Shown here one piece after another: positions 11,516 to 23,459 of a DNA stretch of 64,000 nt (positions within the stretch are counted from its first letter, which is position 1; the number at the start of each line of letters is the position of its first letter). The notes under the pieces were generated by a model. That model had not been told where the DNA came from. It saw only the letters and a list, made by a program, of their open reading frames with translations, and did not search any database. Position numbers and translations under genes: made by a program. The DNA is from Casuarius casuarius (Eukaryota; Chordata; Aves; Casuariiformes; Casuariidae): assembly GCA_003342895.1 (NCBI GenBank), contig PTFA01000082.1, forward strand, positions 2,042,793-2,106,792, written 5' to 3'.

Positions 11516-14500
11516 ATAGCTTCAGATTTAATGATGAGGGCTACAGAAATACCAATGCAGCCAGGTTATTAACTGTCATTTTTCCAATCCTCTGCCCAGG
11601 CAAGCTTTTGTTTTCAGGACAGCGGCTTTCTGTTTTCACCTCTTCTTTAGCTCAGATATTCTCTTCCTTTCTTTCCTTTATACTTTTGCCCCGGGGCCTC
11701 TGTGTAGGCCCCCAGCAATACTGAAGTGGCCNGCATGCCCTTTTGGGAGGCAAGTAGTGTGAAGGGGGATGCCACTATTGAAATGTTGCATGCTCTGGCT
11801 TGAAAGACTGTGAAGCGTCTGCTCAGACTTCCCCCATCAATGCTTAACTTTTGCTTGAGCACAGACAGGCACCTCAGTAAGAACACGACTAATTACCTCT
11901 GCAGCCCAGCCAGTCCAGCAGTCAGCAGTATTCTCACTTGCAGCTTCTGGCTCTGCAGGGCTGATTTGGGAGTAACTAATTAAACACAGGTGCAGGCTAG
12001 AAGACTTGTTGAATTAATGTACAGTGTCTTCTTTTCAGGCGTTTGTAGCTCACGAGAAAAGAGCGAGCACCTGATGCTACAAATAATAATAGAGTTCCAG
12101 TGATAGACGTAATTAATCCTTTGCTATTCTGGTGTGATAGGCCGCTGCTAGGGCTGTCATTCAGCTACTTCTAACACCAAAATGTGTCTCAAAGGGAAAG
12201 AACATGGAGTAAGTGAAAGGCTGAATAATATTTTAGTGAATTCTCTGGTGTTTGCTGTTATGGGAACAGATATATTTTCAGGTTTTTGGCAAGATCGTCA
12301 AGACCTGGTAGTTAAACTCAAGACTGGACATTCAGACTCCCTGCTATGTTCTGAGCTCTGTCTCTTACTCACTAAGGCAGTATTAGCAGGCAGCAGCTTA
12401 AAATTAAAATTCAGGCTGCTTCAAATGACAAATGGACATGGAAGAGAAAAGCGAGGATATAGCATGTGGCTCACTGTGGGCTTCATTCTTATGCTCCTTC
12501 CTGGGCATCCTCTATGGCCACTATCAGTAACAGGCTACTTACTTAGATGGACCTTAGGTTAATCCCAGTGGTGTTCTTCCAGATCGTGCAGAAGGTAGGG
12601 GGCTTGCCATGCAGGTGACTCACTTTGGGAGGGAAGGGTAATGGGGATGTCTAAGGACCCACAAAAATAACAACTACCATTTTGGGATGTTTCTAGTTGG
12701 TAACTTTGTGCCACCCAAATAAGGGTCCTTACTGCTTCAAATTAAATTCCAGGCCTCAAATCTCCTTTCCAGCTAAAATTAGGGGAAAATTCTGAAAACA
12801 GAGCCTTCTGCGATCGCTGTTGTCGTTTACTCACTTGTAACATCCTTACTGCCCAGACACAGGAATTTCAGGGGTTTAAATGATGGTAAGGAGGATATCA
12901 CATTCTTCAGTAACAGCCCCATGGAATGCAAAGCAAACAGAAGATCAGAAGCATTAAGAGACTTCAGCCTCAACACAGATGGAAACCAAACCAAAACAAA
13001 ACAGAAGGTATGTGTTTATTTTAAAGACAGTAGCAATTTTGTGCTCTTCTTGTTACTTCATGATGAAAATGTTCCAAAGCTATCAGGAATGTTTATAGTG
13101 AGAAAATAATTGTGAGTCTAATAAATGGATCAGATAGGACAGGCCATGTTTTATTCAGTGTTGGAACCAAACACTGCCATATTGTACAGATTTGCTGATC
13201 TGGAAGAATTGCACTTGCCCTACAGAATGAAACTCAAAAGCTGGGTGCATGAATATGACAGTTTTTTGTTTTTTAATGCAGAGAATTTTAAGACAGAAAC
13301 ATTGTTGGGCGAGTTTTCTAAGGGATTCTGATCAACTTATGTAAGTCCAGGAAACCAGCAATAATTTATTATTCTGCCATATTTTCCAGTGGCTTTTGTG
13401 TTCTTTGCATCACAATTCTCAACTCAGTAGAGTCAAATTGTATTCAGGTATTTAAATGAAGGTTAGACTCTGCTATAGAGTTTAATGTTTACTTCATATT
13501 AGGGGAATAGCTGAGTGCAGTTCTTAGGGCCAGGATGTTTTTTGACTATTCTTTCTCTCTGTGTTGGTTACCTGAGGTTTGGTGGGAAGTTTTACACAGT
13601 GGAGTGTTTGCCCTTATTAGGTGCACAAAAGTTTTAAAAAAAGCTGTTGTATCCCTTTTTATTTTTTACAAGAGGGAGAAGCCTCACTGACCCTCTCCTG
13701 GTTGTGGGTCCTGGTAGGAGAAAGTTTGGGAAAGGAAAGATGAAGCCCTAAGTTACAGCTCAGCTCATAGGAAGGTTAATTGTAGGACGTGTGTATAACC
13801 ATGTGTCACGCAAGTAGCAAGTATGATTTTGTTTTCTGGATGCCACACCTCTTAAATTTCCAGGAAGCTGCTCTCTGCTGCTGACAGTTGCTACAGAGGT
13901 GATCGTAGCACTGAGACAATTTTTGTTCTTGTCTTGTTGTCTTTATTAATTTCCAGTGTGTCATTTCAGCTGAAAATATGCAATTGCTGTTAAAATATTC
14001 AAAAGCGTGATGCTGGCTAGATGGCTATTTATGTCACAGTAAATATTTGATTATGAGGGCTGTTATTTTTAGCCATAGTCATAACATATTATGGGGATTT
14101 ATGAGCTTGAAATATGGCATCTAACACACAACCGTTTGTTACCTTTACTATTTCCTGAGGGTTTTTTCCATTTTCCTTCATAATTTTAACCAGCGAAGTG
14201 GTGATTAAGAGAGTGTTAGTATGAACTGTTGCACATAAGCTGCATAGTAGGGAAAATTTGTCAAGGCTGAAATCATTGGTCCCATTCTGATGGAGGACAC
14301 TGCAGCTGCTGAAGTAATAAACCCAGAAAGGCTGTATGAATATGTGAATGTACAAATGAATCTCAAAGACATGATTTTCATATTCCTGCAATCACTGCTG
14401 TACATGACTGACAGCCCAAAGGATTTAGATTTACTGTAGAGAGATGTAAATTGATAAGCCAGTAGACAGCTATCATTCTTCTTTTATTCTCTGTCTGTAT

Positions 14501-16151
14501 CCCATGTCTTTCTCTGCTGGCATAATCAAAGCTGACATAGTGCATGCTATATCAGGTTATATTTTTTGTAATTATAAGATAGTACATGAGATCTGAGGGT
14601 GTTATTCAGGAAAAGACACAAAGCTCACTGAAATACAGGTTTTCAGTGTGATCCTCTGATGATATTGTTTTTCACATAGATTCTTAATACTCAGACTCTA
14701 TGTCTAGTCTTTAAGCTACTGAGTACTTTAAGATGGGATAAGGACAGTGGAGAAAAGGAAGATGTTCCTTTTAAGCAGAAGAAAATGTATAAAGCGAGAG
14801 ACACTAGTGTCCTCTCCCTCCACCCTCAATGGAGTCTGAAGCATTTTGCCTCCCCCTACGTGTTTCTAAAGAAGTGTGCAAGTGGGATCTGGATGGATGG
14901 AAGAGGGAGAACTATCTGTAGCCTGGCAAACAAAAATGTAGAAGTCATCCAGAAAGACCCAAAGCAGCAATCAGCCTTCCTCTTAGCACTGAATGGTGTG
15001 GCGCACAACTTGCGTCATATGAGAAGGGGAGGCTGAAGGGGTCTTTTCCACTGATCCATCTTGTTAGGCTGAGCTGACTTGGACTTTAATTGCAGGGTTA
15101 TTGGATCTAAAGAAAATAGACTACAAGCTACACTACAGTTGTTATGATGCAGATGTTCTTGGAAATCTCTTCTTCCTAAAAAAGTCTGAAAATTTAAGGA
15201 AAAATCTGAACACTAATGTTACAGATCTTTGACCTCAATACGTACATTGGATATTCAGATCCCACTGGATTCAAATGAATGTGAAACTTGGAAGGAGGAA
15301 AATAAGTGAAGCACTCCAAGCTCCAGAGCTCTGGCAGGGAGATGCTGTGGACGTTCTGGACAAATCTCAGGGCCATGTGGATCTTTCCATATGCTTTAAT
15401 GTAGACATTCTCTAGTTTTTTTTATTGAACTAACCAAAATAGTGAAGAGACAGAAATATGACACTTGGATTTTGACATTAATCATATTAAATTGAAAAAT
15501 AGTAGGAGAAAGAGGAGTGCAAATGAGGAAATAGCAGGAAATAGCATTTCTGTGCAGTGCTGATGCATAGGCTATAAGCCAATAAAGAGGGAGTAAATGG
15601 GATGAGCCACAGATTTAGTCTGTGAAATTTGGTAGTGTAGTGTCATACTTAGGCCAAAACTCAGCTCAAGGTCTTCCTCCTGCCTCTGAAACCCATCTGT
15701 GCACCTTGTCCTAACTCCCTCTGCAAAGATGGGCAAAACCTNCCTTCACAGTGGTGGTGGGAGAATTTATGTATTGCCATGCAGAACACTGTAGGGTTGT
15801 CGGCAGACAGCAGAGAAGTACAAGCCCTTGTCTTTCTCACAGGCACTGGTATTTGACTTGACCTACAGCTCCCTGCCCCCTTGCCTAACTGGATTCCTGT
15901 GGATGACACCATTGACTCTGCTCACTGGATCCAGACCTGTGGTCATGGCCTAAAACCACAGTTCCCATTAAAGCTTAAAGTGTCAGAACCATAGTCCCTG
16001 GAATACCGCCTGTGCATTGTGTCACCTCCTCACTCACCCAGTGACCATGAGGGTGAAGGCAAGGTAATTCTCTCCCCTTCATTTTCAAAGTAGGGATCTT
16101 CTAACATGCAGTAGGTCCTCTGCTTATATATAGCTAAAGAGGCAGTTACAA
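11516..16151. other. Unique sequence, no gene seen
   Basis: Mostly 38-42% G+C by eye, without recognisable repeats. A 126-codon open frame on the plus strand (12182-12562) and shorter ones on both strands show no known motif. 13.9-14.1 kb and 14.5-14.7 kb are AT-rich. Nothing suggests an RNA gene. Confidence 0.55.
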
Positions 16152-16213
16152 AGAGGCAGAACTGATTAATTTTTATTTATCTAGAGGCAGAACTGATTAA
16201 TTTGTATTTATCT
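16152..16213. repeat. 31-bp tandem duplication
   Basis: Two abutting 31-bp copies (16152-16182 and 16183-16213), each starting 'agaggcagaactgattaatt', differ at a single position (t in the first copy, g in the second). The near identity means the duplication is recent relative to the other repeats here, or that it has been homogenised. Confidence 0.93.
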
Positions 16214-18084
16214 TTAAGCAATTAACTGCAATACCAAAATTAGGAGCCTGGTTGTGCTAAATTGCCTCTAGAGTTGATAGGGAAAGAGAAGAGCTTCTGA
16301 ACAGAGATTTAGATCTTAGGTGCCCTTTGGAAGCGCCTGTTTCCTGATGCAGACAGTATCTGATTTCAGCACCTCGTCATTTTAAATGTTTCCAGCTAAG
16401 AAAGATGAACCAACCATTCTTCACAGTGTCAGGAGCTTGCCGAGGAGATGCGAGGGAAGATACTGCTGGTCACGCAGGCCTGTCAAAATGGCAGCTCCTT
16501 GTTTTGTGGCAACTCGTGTAGCTATGACAGAAGGAAAATAGTCCAAGTATTTTTGGCTAGAAACTGTGAATAAGGAAGCATGCTGAACTACTAATAACTT
16601 TAGTGTGGTTGTCTGGAATTTTCTTTGAGATCCACCCCAGGTGAGTCCCAACCGTTCTAGTGTTGTTTAAATCTTTCAGTCACGGGCATTTGATGTATTG
16701 CCCCTGTCACTGCAGGATTTTTCACCAGAGACTGGCCTTTTGCGGGATTATAGAGAGTATTTTGGGAAACGACAGAAATTTCTAGGCAATTCTTGCAGTG
16801 CAGACATAGGAGCTGCCCAAACTGACATTGCCAAATTATTTTGCATAGGTCACTGAAAAGCTCTCTGAAATAGCTATGCAGACTTGCTCTGAGCACAGAT
16901 TAGTTTCAAATGCAGAAAGAAAAGACCCAAAATCTTATTACAAATTTCCTAGGCCAGCCAATTCACAGCACACATGTCAAAAGTGTGTTTATCGGACTGT
17001 TTTCCTAACAGGGTCATTATGTTTCCTTCAAGGTGTAATTCTTAAAGAAAGGGTTTATTTCTTCCCACTTCTTCTTGTTTGTTTCTCTGGCAGGAACAGA
17101 CCTTTGGGAGCTTCTTAGGGGTGAAAGTGTAGCAAAATCATCTTCTGGAATCTGCGTGATGGGTGTTTGTTAAATATTCCTTCAGAATTTGCTTTTAAAA
17201 TGCATATTGGTTACAAAATAAAATGAACCATTATACTCTGGCGTGTAATTATGTATTTAGGACACATGCTACATGCAGTTTCAAAAGAAATCTGCATGGA
17301 AACAAATTGCATTACATTTGCAATAGCTGAATGCAGCTGAATAGCAACACCTCAAGCCTTTCAAAATACTGAAGTCATTTAGACCATTTTCTGGAGCAAT
17401 TATCTCCCATGCCTCAGATTCCTATTTCATTGCTTTTACTGAATAGGAGCTGTACAGGTCTCAATACAGCATAAAAGATGGGGGCTCGACTGTACAGGAG
17501 CGTTGATGGTGATTTAGGGCTCCTGTATGACGTTCCAGGGTTAGTGAGGAGCAGGGATATTAGATAGGGACGAATTGCTGTGGGATTTATCTGAGACAAG
17601 GGTGTGCCTGTGTGGCTGACCAAGAGCATGGAAAGGTCTCTGGCTTCTTTCTTTAGGGATTCAAACTACCACCAAAGAAGTGCTGCTCATCCCCACTTGC
17701 TCTCACTGCTGTATTACAGTGTAATGCCACATATTCTTCCTCCTTAACTGGTACTTCACAAAATATGAGCATCTGAGGGGGCTGTTCCTTGGAAATAGCT
17801 GTGTGTAGCTTGCAAGGATGCTGCCTGCCGGCCCGGGCCAATGGTGTGGAGCAGTATCAAGTGTGCTTCCCTGCCCTGAGACAGCCGCTCCTGCATTAAA
17901 TCTACAAAACCCCTTTCTCGGCACAGTACAGTTGGAAATGTTAAGAGCCACACATATTAGCGTTGGCAGGTATAAACAGAGCTGCAGTAAATGAGCTAAG
18001 TGCTTTGAGCATTTGGGGGAGTGTTGGGAGTTGTTGTTTTTCCTTTTCTGGAGCTGAGCACTCGAGAGACTTGTATTAAACTTG
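16214..18084. other. Unique sequence, no gene seen
   Basis: No repeat or gene recognised. Short open frames on both strands (60-82 codons) lack motifs. The part around 17.2-17.4 kb is AT-rich with ATTA/TAAT words; 17.8-17.9 kb is briefly GC-rich. Confidence 0.55.
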
Positions 18085-18245
18085 GGACTCCTTAGATCCT
18101 CACGCTAGTTCTGCCACTTATTTATTGTTTGGCCTCAGGCTAGTCACTTAACCTCTTGCCACCCTAATTTCCCCATCTAGAAAATTATATTTACTTACTT
18201 CTCCTGGGGATTGTGCAGGGTTTAATGAATACCTGTAAGGGATTT
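18085..18245 (+). repeat. MIR SINE remnant (well-preserved core)
   Basis: This is the clearest MIR in the window. 'agttctgccactta' is followed by 'ttggcctcaggctagtcact'-'taacctctt' (compare 'tgtgaccttgggcaagtcac'-'ttaacctct'). Next come 'tttccccatctagaaaatta' (compare 'tttcctcatctgtaaaatg') and 'ggggattgtgcagggtttaa'-'tgaat' (compare 'agggttgttgtgaggattaa'-'atgag'). Orientation is sense. MIR is an ancient tRNA-derived SINE of amniotes, so the copy is very old. Confidence 0.75.
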
Positions 18246-21200
18246 GGAGATTCTCAGATCTGAGATGATAGAGATTCATCATGCGTGCAAGAAAGCGGGA
18301 GCGAGCGCATGCCCACGTGTGCGAGTCTAAAGGCATTCCTGGCCTGGAAGAGCATTTGAAAGTGTAATCAGCAGGGGAGGATTGTACTGCGTGTTTGTAG
18401 ATGAACTCCTCTTCCTTGTGGCCTTTTCAGATGCACTGAAAGAAAGAGGAGGCAAGTGAATGAATGGAGAGGAAGGCAGTTAAGGTTAACTGTTTTCTCC
18501 CGTTGGTCCCCTGGATCTTCTTGTCAGTATGATAACAGCTGGATCTCCTAGAAAGGTAATGATCTCCCTGGAAACTCCATCTTGCTGCAGGCTATTAGTG
18601 AAGCCACGCGGACCCTTTGCTGCCCATTTCTTTAGCAGAAAAAAATGAACCTCTGACCAAAAAAAAAAAAGTACTTTCATATAATTAAGCAGCATTAGAA
18701 TGAGGCCTGTGCTTTTGCTGATGAACTTCAGTAAAAGCAGATGGTCACAATGGTATTAAAAGCTAAAGACTTCAGTCAAGCTTTTAATTGAAAACAATTG
18801 GACCCTGCTGGATGGTAATTACCTTGGCTGCTTGCAAATAATATCACAGCACTGCTACCTGTGAAGGAAGAACTAAAACTGAGTTAATAAGAACTGCTTG
18901 ATCTGCATATAATAAACAAGGAGCATCCAAAACTATTTTCCCTGGTAGCTTCTCCCCTGCAAGATGCTTTCAAGTGGTTAGCAGTGTGAAAAGGAACACA
19001 CAGTGGCAGAAATTGAAAAGTGTAAAGCGTTAGCTGGGTTCATAAAATAACTTGAAGAACCTGTCTTCCTCCTAGCTCCCTTTTAACAGTCGAAATCCCA
19101 GACAGGTCTAAGAAAAACAGCAAAACAAAATAAAGTGACAAAGCTCTAGATTATGCAGTGTTCTTCCTCCTTGAATGGTAATAATAGTGGCAGTCTGTCT
19201 TTATCTTGTTTTATCCACTTTTTCCTTATCTCGGCTGATTGACTGAAAGGTTGGGACCTTCTAAACGTTCAGAGTTCTTTTTTTCCTGTTCTTAATTGGA
19301 TTTTAATGATCTTTAACTTAACATGCCTCAATCTCTAACAAAGNAAATGTAGTATGTGGCCTATTTTTCAGTGCTTCTGTAAGTGATTTGATAATTTTCT
19401 CACTCCCCTTTTTATATGCAGTGATCAGATCAGATTTCTAAGGCTAGCCCACCTAAAGTGTTCATAAAATCCTAGTAACTGCTGTTTGCTATAGATTTGT
19501 TGACACAACATGACATTAATACCACTTTACATAGTCTTTCTTGCTGGGGAAAATGACTTATATTGTTGTGTATTTGTGGCTGGAAAAACAGTCCTAATGT
19601 TGTATCTTTCAAACACATGCCCTGACTGTGGATAGAGTGAACTGAATCTTGTCATCTTCCATGTGCACATTGTTTTTCATGTGGCTGTACTCTTGGGTAT
19701 AGCTTTTTGTCTCCTTATGAACAGGCGATAAACTCTGCTGCTCTTGAAGACCTCGGAGAGTAGCAGCTGCTACAATTTTGCAAAATTAATGAGTAACTGT
19801 GAACTGCTAGTAAAAGTGACTCAATGATTTTCCATAACATATCATTTTAGAAGCAATGACTTTACCTGCTCTTTCTTTTCTTATCCAAATATTTGTCTTT
19901 TCAAGGCACCAGCCAAGAGTTCGTCTTGTCTTGTCTGGCAGCATGATGAAATGGACTTTTCCAGTTTGTTTCATCCAGACCTGATGATTTTATGCATGGA
20001 GTTCAACTTTTATTCACTGAACTTGCCATGGTTAACACAAAGAGTGAAATCTTGGACTCATGGAAGTCAGTAGAAGTTTTCACACACCAACTTCAGTGGG
20101 ATTGTGCTTATTTTTACCTGGCCAAAACACTCTCTTAGTTTTATTGATGTAATGCCTCTGAAACTGCTGTTGGAACTTGGCCACAAGACATAAGTGTACC
20201 TCAGAGAATTAATAAAATTAGTTTGCACTGCTATTTCAGTTGACATATCCTAATTCGTATTTAGGAATTCCTGAATACCTTATCCAATGTGAGAAGTCTC
20301 ACTTTTCCTACTGAGCTCCTGGAGGACAGGCCAATGGTTGATGGAGCAGATGTCCTTCTCTGAGCAATGGTCTTTATGCTCAAACTGATGCCAGAGTTTG
20401 AGCAGAATTTTGCTCACAGCTTTTCTAGTGAATACCTTATCCTACTGAACTTCACAATGTTTCAAGGAGCCCAGAATTTGATCTGCTTTTGCACGTATAA
20501 AATAACAACAGTCCAGTCCTCTATTTATCAACGAACTTTTGACAAATTTGCAGCTAAGAAGGCCACCTTTCACAAATATCTTAAGCTACTGACTGCAGTG
20601 ATTTTATCAATTTTATAATAGCTACTTGCTTTTAGCTCTACAGAGTATGATCATGTATTGCAATTGCTGCTTGCAGCTTCAAGGAAGGTGGTATAGAGCA
20701 TACTATTTTAAAGGTATATGTAAGGCATAAGCTCTATTGATCTATAGTATTCTGAGTGATAAACAGCTGCTGGGTTTGATTAAAGCTGAAGGGAAGCTGA
20801 AGCATTTAATCAATCTCAAAAGCTGCTCTGAGTATATTACAAAGCAATTGCGATTATTGCTATTATTTGACAAGCTATAGCATAATAAAGGAAGGGAGAT
20901 CGTTTTTCTTGGAAGCACTTAGAAGTGTTGTGGTGCTTCTTTTCAGCCTTCCTGATGCTGTCACCTTGGGAGCACAGCAAAGTGACAGAGTCTGCCAGCT
21001 CAGACAGAGTAATCCTGAAGGGAAAAAACTAAGAACAGCCCCGCAAGAGCAGGTCCTCTCAGCTCACCAGTGTCTTCTCTTCCTAGTACCGAGCTGTGGC
21101 TGATAGCAAGTGCTTAGGGAAGGAGGACAAGAAACACAGCAAATATAGCAAATATATAATGATGCTGTCCAAACTGCAATCCTCTCTGTTCCTGGCAATC

Positions 21201-21264
21201 TGTGCTTTCAGGACATTCTGAACTGTAGGATATATCCATGCCTTTTTGTGTCTAAGAGACCTAG
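18246..21264. other. Unique sequence with AT-rich, possibly conserved stretch
   Basis: 18.70-18.88 kb carries clustered words such as 'ttttaattgaaaacaattgg' and 'ggtaattaccttgg' typical of homeodomain-binding non-coding elements, but conservation cannot be shown here. A ten-plus adenine run lies near 18.66 kb. The 20041-20110 stretch shares words with the old repeat family. No gene seen. Confidence 0.5.
20041..20110. repeat. Fragment of old interspersed repeat family
   Basis: Contains 'gtgaaatcttggactcatgg'-'aagtcagt' and 'caacttcagtgggattgtgc', resembling the 'ctggactcattgaagtcaat' and 'gacttcagtgggagcagg' words of the family described at 6501-6612. Short and diverged; only word-level similarity is visible. 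Confidence 0.35.
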
Positions 21265-21730
21265 ATGGACCTTTTTTTCATTGCTTCGTTTAATCACTTC
21301 TTGAACCTTTCTATAGTCTTGGCCTTAAAAACATCCTGTGGCAGCACATTGCACAGTTCTGTCACATGGCTTTATAAAATAGAACTTTTTTTTTCTTGTT
21401 TTTAAACTTCTTGCCTGGTGATGTTTTAGCACCTTCTTGTTCTTGTGTTACAAAAAGCAGTGAATAATTGTTCAGTGCTCATCTTTTCTGTACCATTCAT
21501 AACACAGAGATCTCTGTCTCATCTTGTTCAGCTGTCTCTGTATTTTCCAAGGCTTTGTTTAATTAGTCTCTCCCTTCTCCAAAGTTGACCGAGACCCAGA
21601 CTCTGACCACCCTTCTCATCTCTGTCTCTGTCCCTTTCTTCATTCTACTGCGTGCTTTTTGAGAGGGAGTGACAAAAATTTTTTATACAGTATTTTAAGA
21701 TGGGGGCTTCTGCATGTTTGTTACATCTTC
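21265..21730 (-). mobile_element. Old CR1 LINE 3' fragment, antisense
   Basis: Read on the plus strand, this follows the order of a reverse-complemented CR1 3' end. 'ttaaaaacatcctgtggcag' is followed by 'cacattgcacagttctgtca'. Then come 'ccttcttgttcttgtgttac', 'ctgtaccattcataacacag', 'ctctgtctcatcttgttcag' and 'gactctgaccaccc', and finally 'atacagtattttaagatggg', which corresponds to the 'acacagtattccagatg' segment of CR1 ORF2. Many substitutions and no intact tail are visible, so it is an old copy. It is 5'-truncated, as nearly all CR1 insertions are. The element is dead: no reading frame survives. Confidence 0.7.
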
Positions 21731-23023
21731 CTTTTTTATGTATTGGATGATCTATACTTATTGCATAGGTTCTAAGCAGTGTGTTTCATGTAATTCTGAA
21801 GACAGAGATATAAATAAAGAAGGCTTTTTAAAAACTAAGTAGCTGTGTGAAATATTTTTAGGTCTAAAATTTGTCTGATGTTGAATTTAAAATATAAAAG
21901 CAGAAACTCCTTAAACATGGTAAGACTTTTTCCCTAAAAAATTAGTAGGAAAATAAATGAATAGATATGTTAAACAACAACAACGAAAAGTTTCCCTCTG
22001 TCATATTTGCAACAACGGAGCTACAGCACTTAAGCCTGAAACAGGATGGTGTTTACAAACGCTAACTGTGGCTGCAAGTGGCTAGTGTCAGTTCTCTAAA
22101 TCATTTCTTCAGTGTTTCTCCACGGAGTATAGAGAAAGACTAACTTCTGTTGGCCATAGTTGAATTACCTCTCAAAACTGGAAAGTGAAAAATAAAACTT
22201 AAATGACTCGTCTGGCTGGTCTTAATTACTCACCTGGGAAGAAACACCAAAAGTAAACAGAGCCTACATAGTGACAAATGAATTAGGCCATTAACTATTG
22301 GTGCAGATAAAGTAGAATGGTATTAACAGGCTATCAGATGCACTTTTTTACCTATGTTAATTTAAAAATGACATTGCTCTTCTGTATTTTGATTCCTTTT
22401 GGGAGAAGATGATTTGCACTAAATCCCTCTGGTCAAGTGTGGTTTGCTAGTCAGCCTCAAATGCCTAATGTTGGTGGATATGACCTCTTTTGAGATAACT
22501 TTTTGAGCTAACTTTGGGAAAGGGAGAGTGAATGGCATGCCTCCTACCTTCTGTTTCCCAGCCTGTCTTATTTTCACCTCTGCCTTCAGTGCAGGAGGCC
22601 TTCAAAGANATGATGTTGTATGCTTAGCTTTTGCTGAATGAATCCATACCTGGATTCAGATTTTGTTGGGTTAACAGGCAAATGCAAAATGTCCCTGGTT
22701 TTGTTTCTCTCTTATGACATCTCTTCTGAAACTTTAGAATATTTGATGCTTCCCATGACCCTCATGTGAAACCCTATCTATNCATGGCTCTAGTGTGCTG
22801 TAGGCTGAACCTGATGCAGCTTTCTTTGTTATGTAAGATTCCTATTGCAACAGCCTTTAAATCTTTACAGTGGTTTCAAATGAGAGTCACAGGTCTTCTG
22901 GGAAACTTCTCTAGAGTTTCTCATTATAATGGTATGAGAGTCTTGTGAGTCTTGTGAATGCAGGTTTTTCAATTAGAGTTTAGTAAATAAAATTTCAGTT
23001 GGGAAATTTTTAGGTCCTCCACA
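21731..23023. other. Unique sequence, no gene seen
   Basis: Generally AT-rich. Two ambiguous single bases (near 22.61 and 22.78 kb). No recognisable repeat, RNA or protein. Confidence 0.5.
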
Positions 23024-23459
23024 GATGATCAGGGCTAGAGCACTTGCCCTGTGAGAAGAGGCTGAGACAGCTGGACTTGTTCACCCTNGAGAAGAGAAAG
23101 GTTTGAGGAGACCTAGCACGCAACCCCTCAATCCCTACGAGGAGAACATTGAGAAGATGGAGCCAGGCTCTTCATAGAGGTGCATGGTGGGACAACGAGA
23201 GACAATGGGCTTAAGTTGAAACAGGAGAGGTTTAGGTCGGATATATGAAGCAACATTTTCACCCTGAGGATGGTCAAGCACCGGAGCAGGTTGCCCAGAG
23301 AGGCTGTGCACTCTCCATCCTTGGAGGTTTCCAAGACCCAGCTGGAAAAACCCTGAGCAACCTGGTCTCATCTCCCAGCTGACTTGACTTTGAGCAGGAG
23401 GTTGGACTAGAGCTCCTGAGGTCCCTTCCAACCTGAATTTTCCTGTGATCCTATGATCT
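23024..23459 (+). mobile_element. CR1 LINE 3' end, avian type, 5'-truncated
   Basis: This is the most diagnostic feature of the window. In order it has 'gatgatcagggctagagcac', 'gagaagaggctgagacagct'-'ggacttgttca', 'agatggagccaggctcttca', 'caacgagagacaatgggctt', 'aggttgcccagagaggctgt', 'ctccatccttggaggtttcc', 'gagcaggaggttggactaga' and 'cctgaggtcccttccaacct'. It ends in 'cctgtgatcctatgatc', the short tandem tail typical of CR1. This corresponds to the end of ORF2 plus the 3' UTR. It is less diverged than the other CR1 pieces here. A 146-codon open frame on the opposite strand (23135-23575) is a by-product of this element, not a gene. Confidence 0.95.

Noticed and set aside
11230..11724. Longest open frame (about 164 codons, plus strand)
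   Set aside because: It runs through a MIR-like remnant, has no recognisable domain, and its length is within chance expectation for 64 kb read in six frames.
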